This document shows, piece after piece, positions 30,762-39,643 of a DNA stretch of 46,925 bases (its first letter is position 1; the number at the start of each line of letters is the position of its first letter). A program made the position numbers and the translations under genes. The notes under the pieces were generated by a model that was not told the origin of the DNA, did not search any database, and saw only the letters and a list, made by a program, of their open reading frames with translations. This DNA is from Pedobacter kyungheensis (lineage in GTDB: Bacteria > Bacteroidota > Bacteroidia > Sphingobacteriales > Sphingobacteriaceae): assembly GCF_000812965.1 (NCBI RefSeq), contig NZ_JSYN01000036.1, positions 1-46,925 of the forward strand, read 5' to 3'.

Positions 30762-32990
30762 ATGCGTATCACTTTTCCCAGATTTTTAATCGTCTTTTTG
30801 ACAGTTATCTTTTTTCTGAGCAGTTGCCGGAAAAAGGAATTTGATCAATTTTATGGCCGTCCCGAAAACCTGGGCGATCCGATTTATCAACAGCTTCAGG
30901 CCAAAGGTAATTTCACTAAGTTTTTAGACTGTGTAGATAAGGCCGGTTATAAAGAAACGTTAAGTGCAGCTGGTTCGTGGACTGTTTTTGCGCCAACCGA
31001 CGAAGCTTTTGCTACCTACTTAAAGGATAACAACCTAACTGAGATCAGCGCTGATCTTGCTTCAAAAATTGTGCGCTATTCGATGATTTACGATGGCGAA
31101 AAGGTAGAGCGCCTGAGCGACTTTTTCTCTGTTAAAGGATTCGTTAAGAATAATGCATTCAGGAGGAGGACCGTGTATTACGATTTTGTTTACGATGGTA
31201 AAGACAATAGCGGTAATGCCATTAAAGTAATTGCAGCCAACCGCAACGGTTCGTACCTCTCAACCGATTTTAATAATAAGAGTATCACTTATTTTTTGTC
31301 GCCCTACATGACGTTTAATACGCTTTCTGCGGCAGATTACAATTTTTTCTATCCCAACAGCAGCTACAATGGCAGTAATATTGGTGCAGCCAGATTGGTA
31401 GACGGGCAGCAAAATATCATTGCCGAAAACGGCGTAATTCACATTGTCGACCGTGTGCTAACACCTCCGCAGAGTATCGATCAGTACATTAATGAAAAAG
31501 CCGATTACAGCATTTTTAAAGGTTTGCTTGATAAGTTTGTAACCTATTCTTTAAATACCGATATCTCTCACCGTTACGAGGTACTTACCGGTAAAGCAGC
31601 TAATGTTTACGCCAAAACCTACAGTACTTTACTGGCTTTTTCGCCCAATAATGAAAATTACTTAAAAGTTGATGCCAACGATGCCCAGCAAGGTTCTTAC
31701 AGCATATTTGCGCCTACCAACGATGCCGTTAACGCGTATGCACAAAAGGTTTTGCTTAAATACTGGAAGAAAAAAGGAGTAAACAACCTCAACGATTTAT
31801 ACGTAGTAGCACCCGATGTGATTAAGGATTTTGTGAACTCACATCTCTTTACCACCACCGTTTGGCCGAGTAAATTTTCTACTACGCCTAACTTTCTCAA
31901 CGATATGACTACCCGCACAACTGCTGATGTGGTTGATAAACAGGCATTGAGCAATGGCTTTTTATATGGTATAAATAAAGCCCAGGATGCGAGTGTATTC
32001 TCTACCGTTTACGGTAACATTAACCTCGATCCCGATTACAGTGTAATGAAACAGGCGCTCCTTTATTTTGGCTTAACCACAGCACTTAAAACACCAAGCC
32101 TGCGCTATGTTGTAGTTATGATCCCCGATGTAACCTTAAGGAAAATGGGATTTAATTACGATCCTTTTTATGCATCGGCCCCGATAAGAGGTGATTTGGT
32201 TGCGTTACGACGTATTTTGCAAACCCATATTATTCCGCTTGGCGACCGTGCCATTCCAAATTTTGCAACAGGTTCGGGCATTTTAGAAGCTTCGAATGGC
32301 GAATATGTTAAATATGCAGCCGGAAAATTACTTTCAGCAGGTACACAGGACAGTACAGTAGTGGCCAAACAAACCATCCCGGTCGATTCAATAGGTACTA
32401 CACCGGTTAATGGAGCAGCGGTTTATGGCAAAGAAGCCCTTACTTATACCGTATTACCCATCAGCAAACACATCGAGAAATATGGTACTTTACCAACCGA
32501 TCCTTATTACAACTTTTTCCAGTACCTGAAAGGCAGCATATTGTACACCCCGGCAACGGGTGCCATAAGCGGCATCACGGATGGTGTTTTTTACACTTTC
32601 TTAATCCCTACAAATGCGGCAATAGTACAAGCTGTAAAAGATGGTTTATTGCCTTCAACAGGTGCAGCATCATTAGGCGTACCCAATTTTGCCCCAACCG
32701 ACGGACTTGACGTAACCAAAGTGAGCAAGTTTATTCAATACCATATTATTAACAAAAGCAGTTTTGTTAGCGATGGACAGAAAATAGGGGAGTTTGAATC
32801 ACTGCTGAAAAATGATGGTGGCGATGCTGCTAAAGTAACCGTAACCATTAATACCACCACCAGCTTAATGGTAAAAGATGTAACCAACCGTACGGTTAAT
32901 GTATTGTTGGGCGCTACAGACCGGAGCAATGTGCTCTCTAACCGGGCGGTAATCCATCAGATCAATAACTATTTAAAATATCAATTCTAA
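30762..32990 (+). CDS. FAS1 (fasciclin) repeat lipoprotein, four modules
   Basis: A 742-residue predicted outer-membrane lipoprotein (lipobox L-S-S-C, Cys22). It appears to consist of about four FAS1-like modules: about 45-232 (SWTVFAPTDEAFATYL, NGVIHIVDRVL), 240-405 (SYSIFAPTNDAVNAY, SNGFLYGINK), 410-585 (LRYVVVMIPD) and 590-742 (VFYTFLIPTNAAIVQAV, RAVIHQINNYL). FAS1 domains mediate adhesion and carbohydrate or protein contacts in many organisms. No enzyme motif is present. It is the first gene of the import module, 6 bp before susC, where Bacteroidetes PULs normally keep SusCD partners. The likely role is a cell-surface glycan-binding or scaffold protein for the adjacent transporter (inference). 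Modules 3 and 4 are diverged, so the count is approximate. Confidence 0.82.
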   Translation: MRITFPRFLIVFLTVIFFLSSCRKKEFDQFYGRPENLGDPIYQQLQAKGNFTKFLDCVDKAGYKETLSAAGSWTVFAPTDEAFATYLKDNNLTEISADLASKIVRYSMIYDGEKVERLSDFFSVKGFVKNNAFRRRTVYYDFVYDGKDNSGNAIKVIAANRNGSYLSTDFNNKSITYFLSPYMTFNTLSAADYNFFYPNSSYNGSNIGAARLVDGQQNIIAENGVIHIVDRVLTPPQSIDQYINEKADYSIFKGLLDKFVTYSLNTDISHRYEVLTGKAANVYAKTYSTLLAFSPNNENYLKVDANDAQQGSYSIFAPTNDAVNAYAQKVLLKYWKKKGVNNLNDLYVVAPDVIKDFVNSHLFTTTVWPSKFSTTPNFLNDMTTRTTADVVDKQALSNGFLYGINKAQDASVFSTVYGNINLDPDYSVMKQALLYFGLTTALKTPSLRYVVVMIPDVTLRKMGFNYDPFYASAPIRGDLVALRRILQTHIIPLGDRAIPNFATGSGILEASNGEYVKYAAGKLLSAGTQDSTVVAKQTIPVDSIGTTPVNGAAVYGKEALTYTVLPISKHIEKYGTLPTDPYYNFFQYLKGSILYTPATGAISGITDGVFYTFLIPTNAAIVQAVKDGLLPSTGAASLGVPNFAPTDGLDVTKVSKFIQYHIINKSSFVSDGQKIGEFESLLKNDGGDAAKVTVTINTTTSLMVKDVTNRTVNVLLGATDRSNVLSNRAVIHQINNYLKYQF

Positions 32991-32996
32991 CCGGAT

Positions 32997-35900
32997 ATGA
33001 CTAAAAAATATACATTAGGCTTAAGTGTTTTGCTATGCTTTTTACTGGCATCGTTTATGGCCAATGCACAGCAGATTAATTACGTGAAGGGGAAAATTAT
33101 CGACAAGAAAGACAAACAGCCCATTATTGGTGCTTCGGTGGTAATTGTTGATAAAGACCGCCGGGTAATCAAAGGTGTGTCATCAGATATTGATGGAAAT
33201 TATACCTTACCGGTAGCCGATAAATCTTACCGCATTTCAGTTTCCTATATCGGATACAAATCAACCGCACCTATTGCTATTGATAAGGCTATCATAAACT
33301 TTCAGTTAGAGCCGGCCGATAACCAGATGGATGAGGTGCAGATTGTTTCGAAGGCTAAAACCGATAATGGGAGCGGTATGACTATCGATAAACGCGATCA
33401 GACTTCGGCTATTGGTACCATTAATGCAAAAGAACTGGAAGACATGCAGGCGGCCTCTATCGATCAGGCCTTGCAGGGCCGTTTGGCTGGTTTGGATATT
33501 GCTGCAAGCAGTGGCGATCCTGGTGCACCCATGCAGATCCGCATCCGGGGTACATCTTCAATCAATGGTGCTGTAGATCCGCTAATTGTAGTAGATGGTA
33601 TGCCTTACGATATTTCCATTCCATCCGATTTCAACTTTGCTACATCAGATGAGAATAATTATGGGCAGCTGTTAAATATAGCGCCATCCGATATTAAGGA
33701 TATTAGTGTATTAAAAGATGCAGCTGCAACCGCCATCTGGGGCTCGAGGGCTGCAAACGGGGTATTGGTAATCAATACCAAACGCGGGGTAATGGGGCCA
33801 CCGGCTATATCTTACAACTTTAAAGGTTCGTATTCGAAACAGCCTAGTGCCATCCCCATGTTGAATGGTAATCAGTACTCTACCTTAATTCTGGAAGAGT
33901 TTTACAATGCCGGCCGTCAGTTTTCTACTTCAGAGTTTGCCAAAGAGTTTCAATATGATCCTAACGATCCGTACAACTTTTTCAACTACAGCAACAATAC
34001 CGACTGGCTAAATGCAATTACCAGAATTGGTTACCTTCAGGATCATAACCTATCTATATCGGGTGGTGGCGAAAAAGCCAGATACAGGGCTTCGGTAAAC
34101 TATTTCGATCAGCAGGGTACCACCCGTGGAACCAGCTTAGGCCGATTAAGTGCACGTGTAAACCTCGATTATCAGGTATCGAATAAAATCAGGTTCAGTG
34201 CCGATATCGTTTATACCCATGTTGATAACCAGAATCTGTACAGTACCCGTTTAAGGGATATTGCTTACCAGAAAATGCCCAACCAGGCTGTATACGAGTA
34301 TGATGAGTACGGCAATTTAACATCTAACTATTTTAGTCCGGTGGCTACGGCTCAAGGTACATACCCGGGCACCTATAATCCACTGGCTATGGCAAATGCG
34401 GCCAGTAACCACCAAATTGGCGAAAGGGTAATTCCGAAATTCTCTTTACAGTATCAAATCATTCCGGAGCGTTTAAGGCTTAATGCCAATTTCCAGGTTG
34501 ACATCAATAACTCTAAAACCAAGACCTTTTTGCCGCAAATTGCAACCGGCAGGTTATTTACCGATGCAGTGGTAAATTCGGCTGGCGATATTGATGGCGA
34601 TGGCTTTACCATGGCAACCAATTTAACGCTGGCCTATACACCAAAGCTTGGCGAAAAACATGATTTGATTGCCTTTGCACGTTTTGACAGCAACGACAGC
34701 CGCAGAACAGGTCAGGGCATGTTTGCCACCAATACCGCTTCGTCTTATCTCGATGATCCATCTATTGATGGCCGTACCAATGCTGCAGGCTCTGTTTACT
34801 CATCTTTTGCCCAAAGCCGTTCGGTAGGTTTGTTGTTAAATGCGCAATATAAGTTCTTAGACCGCTATATCCTCAATGCAGGTGTAAGGGGCGATGGTAA
34901 CTCTAAATTTGGACCTAACAACCGATATGGTGTATTCCCTTCTGCTTCGGTAAGGTGGAGGGTATCGGGAGAGCCTTTTATGAAGCGCACCCAAAAATAC
35001 ATTGATGATTTGAGTTTCAGGGCCAGTTACGGTATTGTAGGTAATGCACCACGTTACGATTATACTTATTTAAACGCCTACCAGAATTATGGTTTCAGTT
35101 ATCTGGGGATGGCAGGTGTATACTCCAGCAATCTCGAATTATCTGATCTGAGATGGGAAAAAGTAGCACAATCTAACCTGGGGGTAACCTTAAATATGTT
35201 CAAAAATGCCATCAATATGGATTTTGACATCTACCGCAAACGTACCAGCGACCTTTTTTATCCGGGTATTGCCATCCCAACCTACAATGGCTATTCGGGG
35301 GTAGATATGAACGTGGGTACCATGGATAACCAGGGTTGGGAGTTTAACATCAACAGTACCATAATCAAAAAGAAAAATTTCAGATGGGATTTTAGTTTCA
35401 ATATCTCGCACAATGAGAATATAATCCGCGAAATTTCGCCACTTTATCCAAGAGAGAACAAAGGTAAAGTAACCTCTAATAATGTGTATAAGGTTTACAT
35501 TCAGGAGAATAACCCCTTTGGTTCGTTTTACGGATTTAAATTTAAAGGCGTTTATAAAGACCTGAATTCGACTGTTGCGCTCGATGAAAAAGGAAATCAG
35601 ATTATCGGTCCTAACGGTCAGAAAGTATATATGCGTTTTGCTTATCCTTCAATTGATTATGTTTTCCAGCCGGGCGATGCCATGTACGAAGACATTAACC
35701 ATGATGGAAATATCGACTATAAGGATATTGTGTATTTAGGAAATGGTAACCCCAAATTAACCGGAGGTTTCGGAACCGGGATTACCATTAATGGCAATAT
35801 TCGTTTTGGCGCCAATTTTAGTTACCGCACCGGATATCAGATTATTAATGGCACTAAAATCAATACCACCAATATGAATGGTTTCAGTAACCAAAGTACA

Positions 35901-36248
35901 GCTGTATTAAGAAGATGGCGTGCTGAAGGTGATGTAACCGACATGCCAAGGGCAGTTTATTCGGTTGGTTACAATTATTTAGGTTCTGACCGCTACATTG
36001 AAGATGGTTCTTACCTGCGTTTGCGCAGCATTACGCTGAAATACGATTTCAGTAAAAATTTCATGAAAAGAATCGGTATGAAGAGCCTGAGTGCCAACCT
36101 GATGATGGAGAATGTGTTGACCTTTACCAGATATACCGGTCAGGACCCTGAGGTACCGGTAAAATTAACGGCATTTTCTACCGTAATCGATAACTCAACC
36201 ACTCCGCCAATTAAAACGGTGACTTTAGGTTTAACTGCTAATTTTTAA
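32997..36248 (+). CDS. SusC-like TonB-dependent outer-membrane transporter, copy 1
   Basis: A 1083-residue protein with a signal peptide ending about A-N-A-Q. An N-terminal carboxypeptidase-D regulatory-like domain (about 30-108, GKIIDKKDKQPIIGASVVIV) precedes the plug: LQGRLAGLDIAASSGDPG, IRIRGTSSINGAVDPLIVVDGMPYD and SVLKDAAATAIWGSRAANGV (about 150-255). The 22-strand barrel fills the rest and ends in an aromatic residue (A-N-F). No N-terminal STN signalling domain is present, so it is not coupled to an ECF sigma/anti-sigma pair. It imports glycan oligosaccharides bound by SusD, energised by TonB. It sits 6 bp after the FAS1 gene and 11 bp before susD, so the three are one unit. Confidence 0.97.
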   Translation: MTKKYTLGLSVLLCFLLASFMANAQQINYVKGKIIDKKDKQPIIGASVVIVDKDRRVIKGVSSDIDGNYTLPVADKSYRISVSYIGYKSTAPIAIDKAIINFQLEPADNQMDEVQIVSKAKTDNGSGMTIDKRDQTSAIGTINAKELEDMQAASIDQALQGRLAGLDIAASSGDPGAPMQIRIRGTSSINGAVDPLIVVDGMPYDISIPSDFNFATSDENNYGQLLNIAPSDIKDISVLKDAAATAIWGSRAANGVLVINTKRGVMGPPAISYNFKGSYSKQPSAIPMLNGNQYSTLILEEFYNAGRQFSTSEFAKEFQYDPNDPYNFFNYSNNTDWLNAITRIGYLQDHNLSISGGGEKARYRASVNYFDQQGTTRGTSLGRLSARVNLDYQVSNKIRFSADIVYTHVDNQNLYSTRLRDIAYQKMPNQAVYEYDEYGNLTSNYFSPVATAQGTYPGTYNPLAMANAASNHQIGERVIPKFSLQYQIIPERLRLNANFQVDINNSKTKTFLPQIATGRLFTDAVVNSAGDIDGDGFTMATNLTLAYTPKLGEKHDLIAFARFDSNDSRRTGQGMFATNTASSYLDDPSIDGRTNAAGSVYSSFAQSRSVGLLLNAQYKFLDRYILNAGVRGDGNSKFGPNNRYGVFPSASVRWRVSGEPFMKRTQKYIDDLSFRASYGIVGNAPRYDYTYLNAYQNYGFSYLGMAGVYSSNLELSDLRWEKVAQSNLGVTLNMFKNAINMDFDIYRKRTSDLFYPGIAIPTYNGYSGVDMNVGTMDNQGWEFNINSTIIKKKNFRWDFSFNISHNENIIREISPLYPRENKGKVTSNNVYKVYIQENNPFGSFYGFKFKGVYKDLNSTVALDEKGNQIIGPNGQKVYMRFAYPSIDYVFQPGDAMYEDINHDGNIDYKDIVYLGNGNPKLTGGFGTGITINGNIRFGANFSYRTGYQIINGTKINTTNMNGFSNQSTAVLRRWRAEGDVTDMPRAVYSVGYNYLGSDRYIEDGSYLRLRSITLKYDFSKNFMKRIGMKSLSANLMMENVLTFTRYTGQDPEVPVKLTAFSTVIDNSTTPPIKTVTLGLTANF

Positions 36249-36259
36249 TCAGCCATAAA

Positions 36260-37750
36260 ATGAAAAAGATAATATACAGCACAGGCATAATTATGATGCT
36301 GATCATGAGCAGCTCATGTAAAAAGTGGTTGGATTTACAACCCAGAGATGGGATTACCCGACAAGGCTTCTGGAAAACCAAAGAAGATATTCAGGCGGCA
36401 GTGGCCGGTTGCTATACCTCTTTGCTGGCCCCGCCTCCGGGCGTTAACGATAAGGCCTTAACAGAGTATCTGTTTATGTATGGCGAAATGCGTGCCGATA
36501 TGATTTCGTTAGGGCCGGGGAGCTCCCCTGAAGAAAAAGATATTTTCGATAATAACCTGGTTTCGAGCAATACCACCATCAAATGGGATGCCTTTTACCG
36601 CACCATTAATTACTGTAATACCGTATTGGATTTTGCACCTGCAGTAAAAGAAACCGATCCTACGCTTACCGATGCGCAATTAAATGCCTACCTCAGCGAA
36701 GCATTGGCGCTCAGGAGCATGATGTATTTTTACCTGGTTCGCAACTACCGCGATGTGCCATTAAAACTAACTTCTTCATCAAAAGATACCGATTTAGAAG
36801 AATTGCCTAAATCAACAGCAGCCGTTATTTTAAACCAGATTGTGGCCGATTTGAAAAAAGCCGAAGCAGGTGCTGTAAGTACTTATGGCAATACGGTTTC
36901 GGATAAAGGCAGGATAACCAAATTCGGGGTTAATGCCTTGCTGGCAGATGTGTATTTATGGATGGATAATTACAGTGCCTGTATTGCCGAATGTACTAAA
37001 ATAATCAGCTCGCAAAAATTTGCCATGCAAAATGCTGGTGCAAGCTGGTACAACAACGTGTTTTACAATGGCAGTTCTACCGAAACCATATTCGAATTTA
37101 ATAACCAGCAAACAACCGGAGCGGTAAATAATATTTTTTATAATCTGCTTATTCAGTCAAGAAGGCGCTTTGTAGCCTCTCCGTATCTCTTAACCGATCT
37201 TTTTGTACCCGATCCGATAGATCCGGCACGGAATTACGATATCCGTGGCGATGGAACTTTTTTCAGGGGCTCAGATTCGAACATCATTAAATATGGTACA
37301 GAAAACCCTTCGTATGTAAACTGGCAGGCCTATCGCATTACCGATGTACTGATGATGGAAGCAGAAGCCATGGCCTTAACACCAGGTAGAGAGCAGGAAG
37401 CGATTGATATTTTAAATACCATTGTTAACAAACGCAATGTAGGTACGGTAACACTTCCATCGTTAAACACCAGCGATCCTGATGGTATTTGCGATTTTAT
37501 ACTCGAAGAACGTGCACGTGAGTTTGCTTTTGAAGGAAAACGCTGGTACGATGTGCTCAGAATGTCAAAACGCGATAATTACAGAAGGATTAACATCTTA
37601 TTGGATATGGTTTCCAGAACAGTATCATCAGCGGTACAGCAATCTGCCATGACCAAATTTAAAGATGTTAACAGTCACTATCTGCCAATAAACGATACTG
37701 AACTTTTTGCAGATTCAAAATTAGTTCAAAATCCATTTTACACTAAATAA
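36260..37750 (+). CDS. SusD-like glycan-binding lipoprotein, copy 1
   Basis: A 496-residue outer-membrane lipoprotein (lipobox S-S-S-C, Cys20). The SusD/RagB start KKWLDLQPRDGITRQGFWKT is followed by the TPR-rich alpha-helical core (ALALRSMMYFYLVRNYRDVPL around 150-170; NALLADVYLWMDNY around 230) and the conserved C-terminal EERAREFAFEGKRWYDVLRM. It caps the SusC barrel and binds substrate at the cell surface. It is 11 bp after its SusC partner and 9 bp before a FAS1 gene. Ligand-binding aromatic residues cannot be picked out with certainty. Confidence 0.96.
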   Translation: MKKIIYSTGIIMMLIMSSSCKKWLDLQPRDGITRQGFWKTKEDIQAAVAGCYTSLLAPPPGVNDKALTEYLFMYGEMRADMISLGPGSSPEEKDIFDNNLVSSNTTIKWDAFYRTINYCNTVLDFAPAVKETDPTLTDAQLNAYLSEALALRSMMYFYLVRNYRDVPLKLTSSSKDTDLEELPKSTAAVILNQIVADLKKAEAGAVSTYGNTVSDKGRITKFGVNALLADVYLWMDNYSACIAECTKIISSQKFAMQNAGASWYNNVFYNGSSTETIFEFNNQQTTGAVNNIFYNLLIQSRRRFVASPYLLTDLFVPDPIDPARNYDIRGDGTFFRGSDSNIIKYGTENPSYVNWQAYRITDVLMMEAEAMALTPGREQEAIDILNTIVNKRNVGTVTLPSLNTSDPDGICDFILEERAREFAFEGKRWYDVLRMSKRDNYRRINILLDMVSRTVSSAVQQSAMTKFKDVNSHYLPINDTELFADSKLVQNPFYTK

Positions 37751-37759
37751 TTAAGCATC

Positions 37760-39580
37760 ATGAAAAATAATTTCAATGTTCGCAGTCTCATCGTAGGAGC
37801 AATTGTTTTTGCTTTCAGTATTGCGCTTATCGGTGCGTGTAAAAGAGAATCTTATACACAAACAACTAATGATGATGTAAACATTACCGGCTACCTGGAT
37901 AAATTTCCGGCCAAATTCTCGCTCATGAAACAGATTGTGGAGCAATCGGGTACTGCAGGCTTTTTGGGCGCTTACGGAAAATATACCCTGTTTACCCCAA
38001 CCAATGATGCGGTAACGGCCTGGTTAAAAACCAGGGGTAAAAATTCGGTTTCCGATTTAACAGTTGAAGAAGCCAAAGATATTGTGAAAATCCACTTACT
38101 GGCCGATACTGTAGCAACCAACAAATTTACCGATGGTAAACTGGCGCAGATTACACTTTACGGTCAGTATTTGCAAACCGGAATTAAAAATGAAGGTGGC
38201 GAAAGTAACTATATCGTAAATAAACTAGCCAAAATAACCCAATCCAATGTAAGGGTGGGTAATGGCATTATCCACGTAATTGATCATGTGCTTATTCCGG
38301 TTACGCTAACATCCGCCGCCATGATCGAAGCCAGTGGGCGTTATAAATATTTTACCCAGGCCTTAAAAGAAACAGGCTTTTACGATTCTTTAAATGTTGC
38401 ACAAGCTGCGGTTAAAGATACTACGCGCAGATTTCAGACCGTTATTCTCGAGTCTGATTCGGCCCTGGTTGCGGCGGGTTATGCCAATTACGCTGCATTT
38501 AAAGCGCGCTATTCCAAAACGGGCGATCCGAAAAGCCATGCCGATAGTTTGTGGTTGTACATGGCTTATCACGTTTCAACCGGACCAAGTTATACGCCAG
38601 ATATTATTACCAGTCCGGCTATTTACACACTGGCACCAAAAGAAATTATCACCACCAAATTTGCAGGTCAGAAAATTTTATTAAACGAAGATGAGTACAA
38701 TGGCGTAGTAGAACCCGGTGTAGAAATTAACAGGACTTACAGCGATGTTACAACGGCTAATGGTGTGTTGCATGAAGCTAAAAAGCCTTTTACCATTAAA
38801 GTACGCCTGCAGATTCCGGTTTATTTCGATGTATGCGATCAGCCCGAACTAAGGGCTAACCCGAAATGGAGAGGTACTGCAGCTGCAACAATACCATTAA
38901 TTGCCAATGGAGCCAGCGTTTTAAGCGGATTGATTTTTAACAATCCATCAAAAACCACAACACCTGAAAATTACGACTATGTAATTGTTCCGGGCAGCAC
39001 CCGTAAATACAATGCCAACGATATGCTTAACCTATCCATGGGAACCAACACGGCCAGGGCACAGTGGATTGAATTAAAAACCCCAATGTTGGTTAAAGGT
39101 AAATACAAGGTGTGGATCTGTTATGCCTCAAACAGCAGTGCCTGTGCTTATCAGGTTGGTGTAGATGTGGGCAGGGCAGGAGAACAGGTTTTACCGAATA
39201 TCGTCGATTTCAGACAATCACTGGGCTCATCGGGTGTTACCAGTAGTACTGCAGCTTTGGCTTCTGCCGATCCGTTAATGTTAACCAATGGCTTTAAACG
39301 CTACATGGCCACTACTGCAGAAAGTGTAGTGGTAAATGGTACAACCGTTAAAGGCGGATTGCAAATTAACACCACCGGTTGGGATTTGAATGTGGGCAGG
39401 CTGGCTGGTACCGTTGATATCGGAACAACAGACAGGCATTGGATCAGGTTAACGGTAATTAGCACCGGTTTGGGCTCTAATAGCTTTACCTGGCTGGATA
39501 TGATTCATTTCATCCCGGTAGATGCGGATCAAAACTATCCACGTTTTTCAACACAAGGCTATCAGTTTCCTAAACCTTAG
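37760..39580 (+). CDS. FAS1-domain lipoprotein with C-terminal beta-sandwich (candidate surface glycan-binding protein)
   Basis: A 606-residue lipoprotein (lipobox L-I-G-A-C, Cys27). A first FAS1 module spans about 45-180 (KYTLFTPTNDAVTAWL and NGIIHVIDHVLIPV). A second, longer module spans about 185-345 and ends ANGVLHEAKKPFTI. The remaining 260 residues form a beta-rich domain (about 350-606): VYFDVCDQPEL, KGKYKVWICYASNSSACAY, and near the end HWIRLTVI and SFTWLDMIHFIPV. The last strand, a Leu-Asp followed by hydrophobic-Phe-x-Pro, resembles the final strand of CBM6/35-type jelly rolls. The gene occupies the slot right after susD that SusE/SusF or other surface glycan-binding proteins usually take. 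No catalytic motif is seen. Function is inferred from position and architecture. Confidence 0.8.
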   Translation: MKNNFNVRSLIVGAIVFAFSIALIGACKRESYTQTTNDDVNITGYLDKFPAKFSLMKQIVEQSGTAGFLGAYGKYTLFTPTNDAVTAWLKTRGKNSVSDLTVEEAKDIVKIHLLADTVATNKFTDGKLAQITLYGQYLQTGIKNEGGESNYIVNKLAKITQSNVRVGNGIIHVIDHVLIPVTLTSAAMIEASGRYKYFTQALKETGFYDSLNVAQAAVKDTTRRFQTVILESDSALVAAGYANYAAFKARYSKTGDPKSHADSLWLYMAYHVSTGPSYTPDIITSPAIYTLAPKEIITTKFAGQKILLNEDEYNGVVEPGVEINRTYSDVTTANGVLHEAKKPFTIKVRLQIPVYFDVCDQPELRANPKWRGTAAATIPLIANGASVLSGLIFNNPSKTTTPENYDYVIVPGSTRKYNANDMLNLSMGTNTARAQWIELKTPMLVKGKYKVWICYASNSSACAYQVGVDVGRAGEQVLPNIVDFRQSLGSSGVTSSTAALASADPLMLTNGFKRYMATTAESVVVNGTTVKGGLQINTTGWDLNVGRLAGTVDIGTTDRHWIRLTVISTGLGSNSFTWLDMIHFIPVDADQNYPRFSTQGYQFPKP

Positions 39581-39585
39581 CAAAA

Positions 39586-39613
39586 TTTTGCCAGGTAACC
39601 AGGCCTGGCAAAA
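39586..39613. other. Stem-loop between the two FAS1 genes
   Basis: TTTTGCCAGG (39586-39595) pairs perfectly with CCTGGCAAAA (39604-39613), loop of 8. It starts 5 bp after the stop codon. A T-run precedes rather than follows the stem on the plus strand, so it is more likely an mRNA processing or attenuation hairpin than a full terminator. Confidence 0.55.
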
Positions 39614-39643
39614 CAATTTGTCATTACCATTAAAAACTTTTAA

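Noticed and set aside
39586..39613. Intrinsic terminator ending the first SusCD unit
   Set aside because: There is no T-run after the stem on the plus strand, and the next gene follows within 31 bp with no visible promoter.
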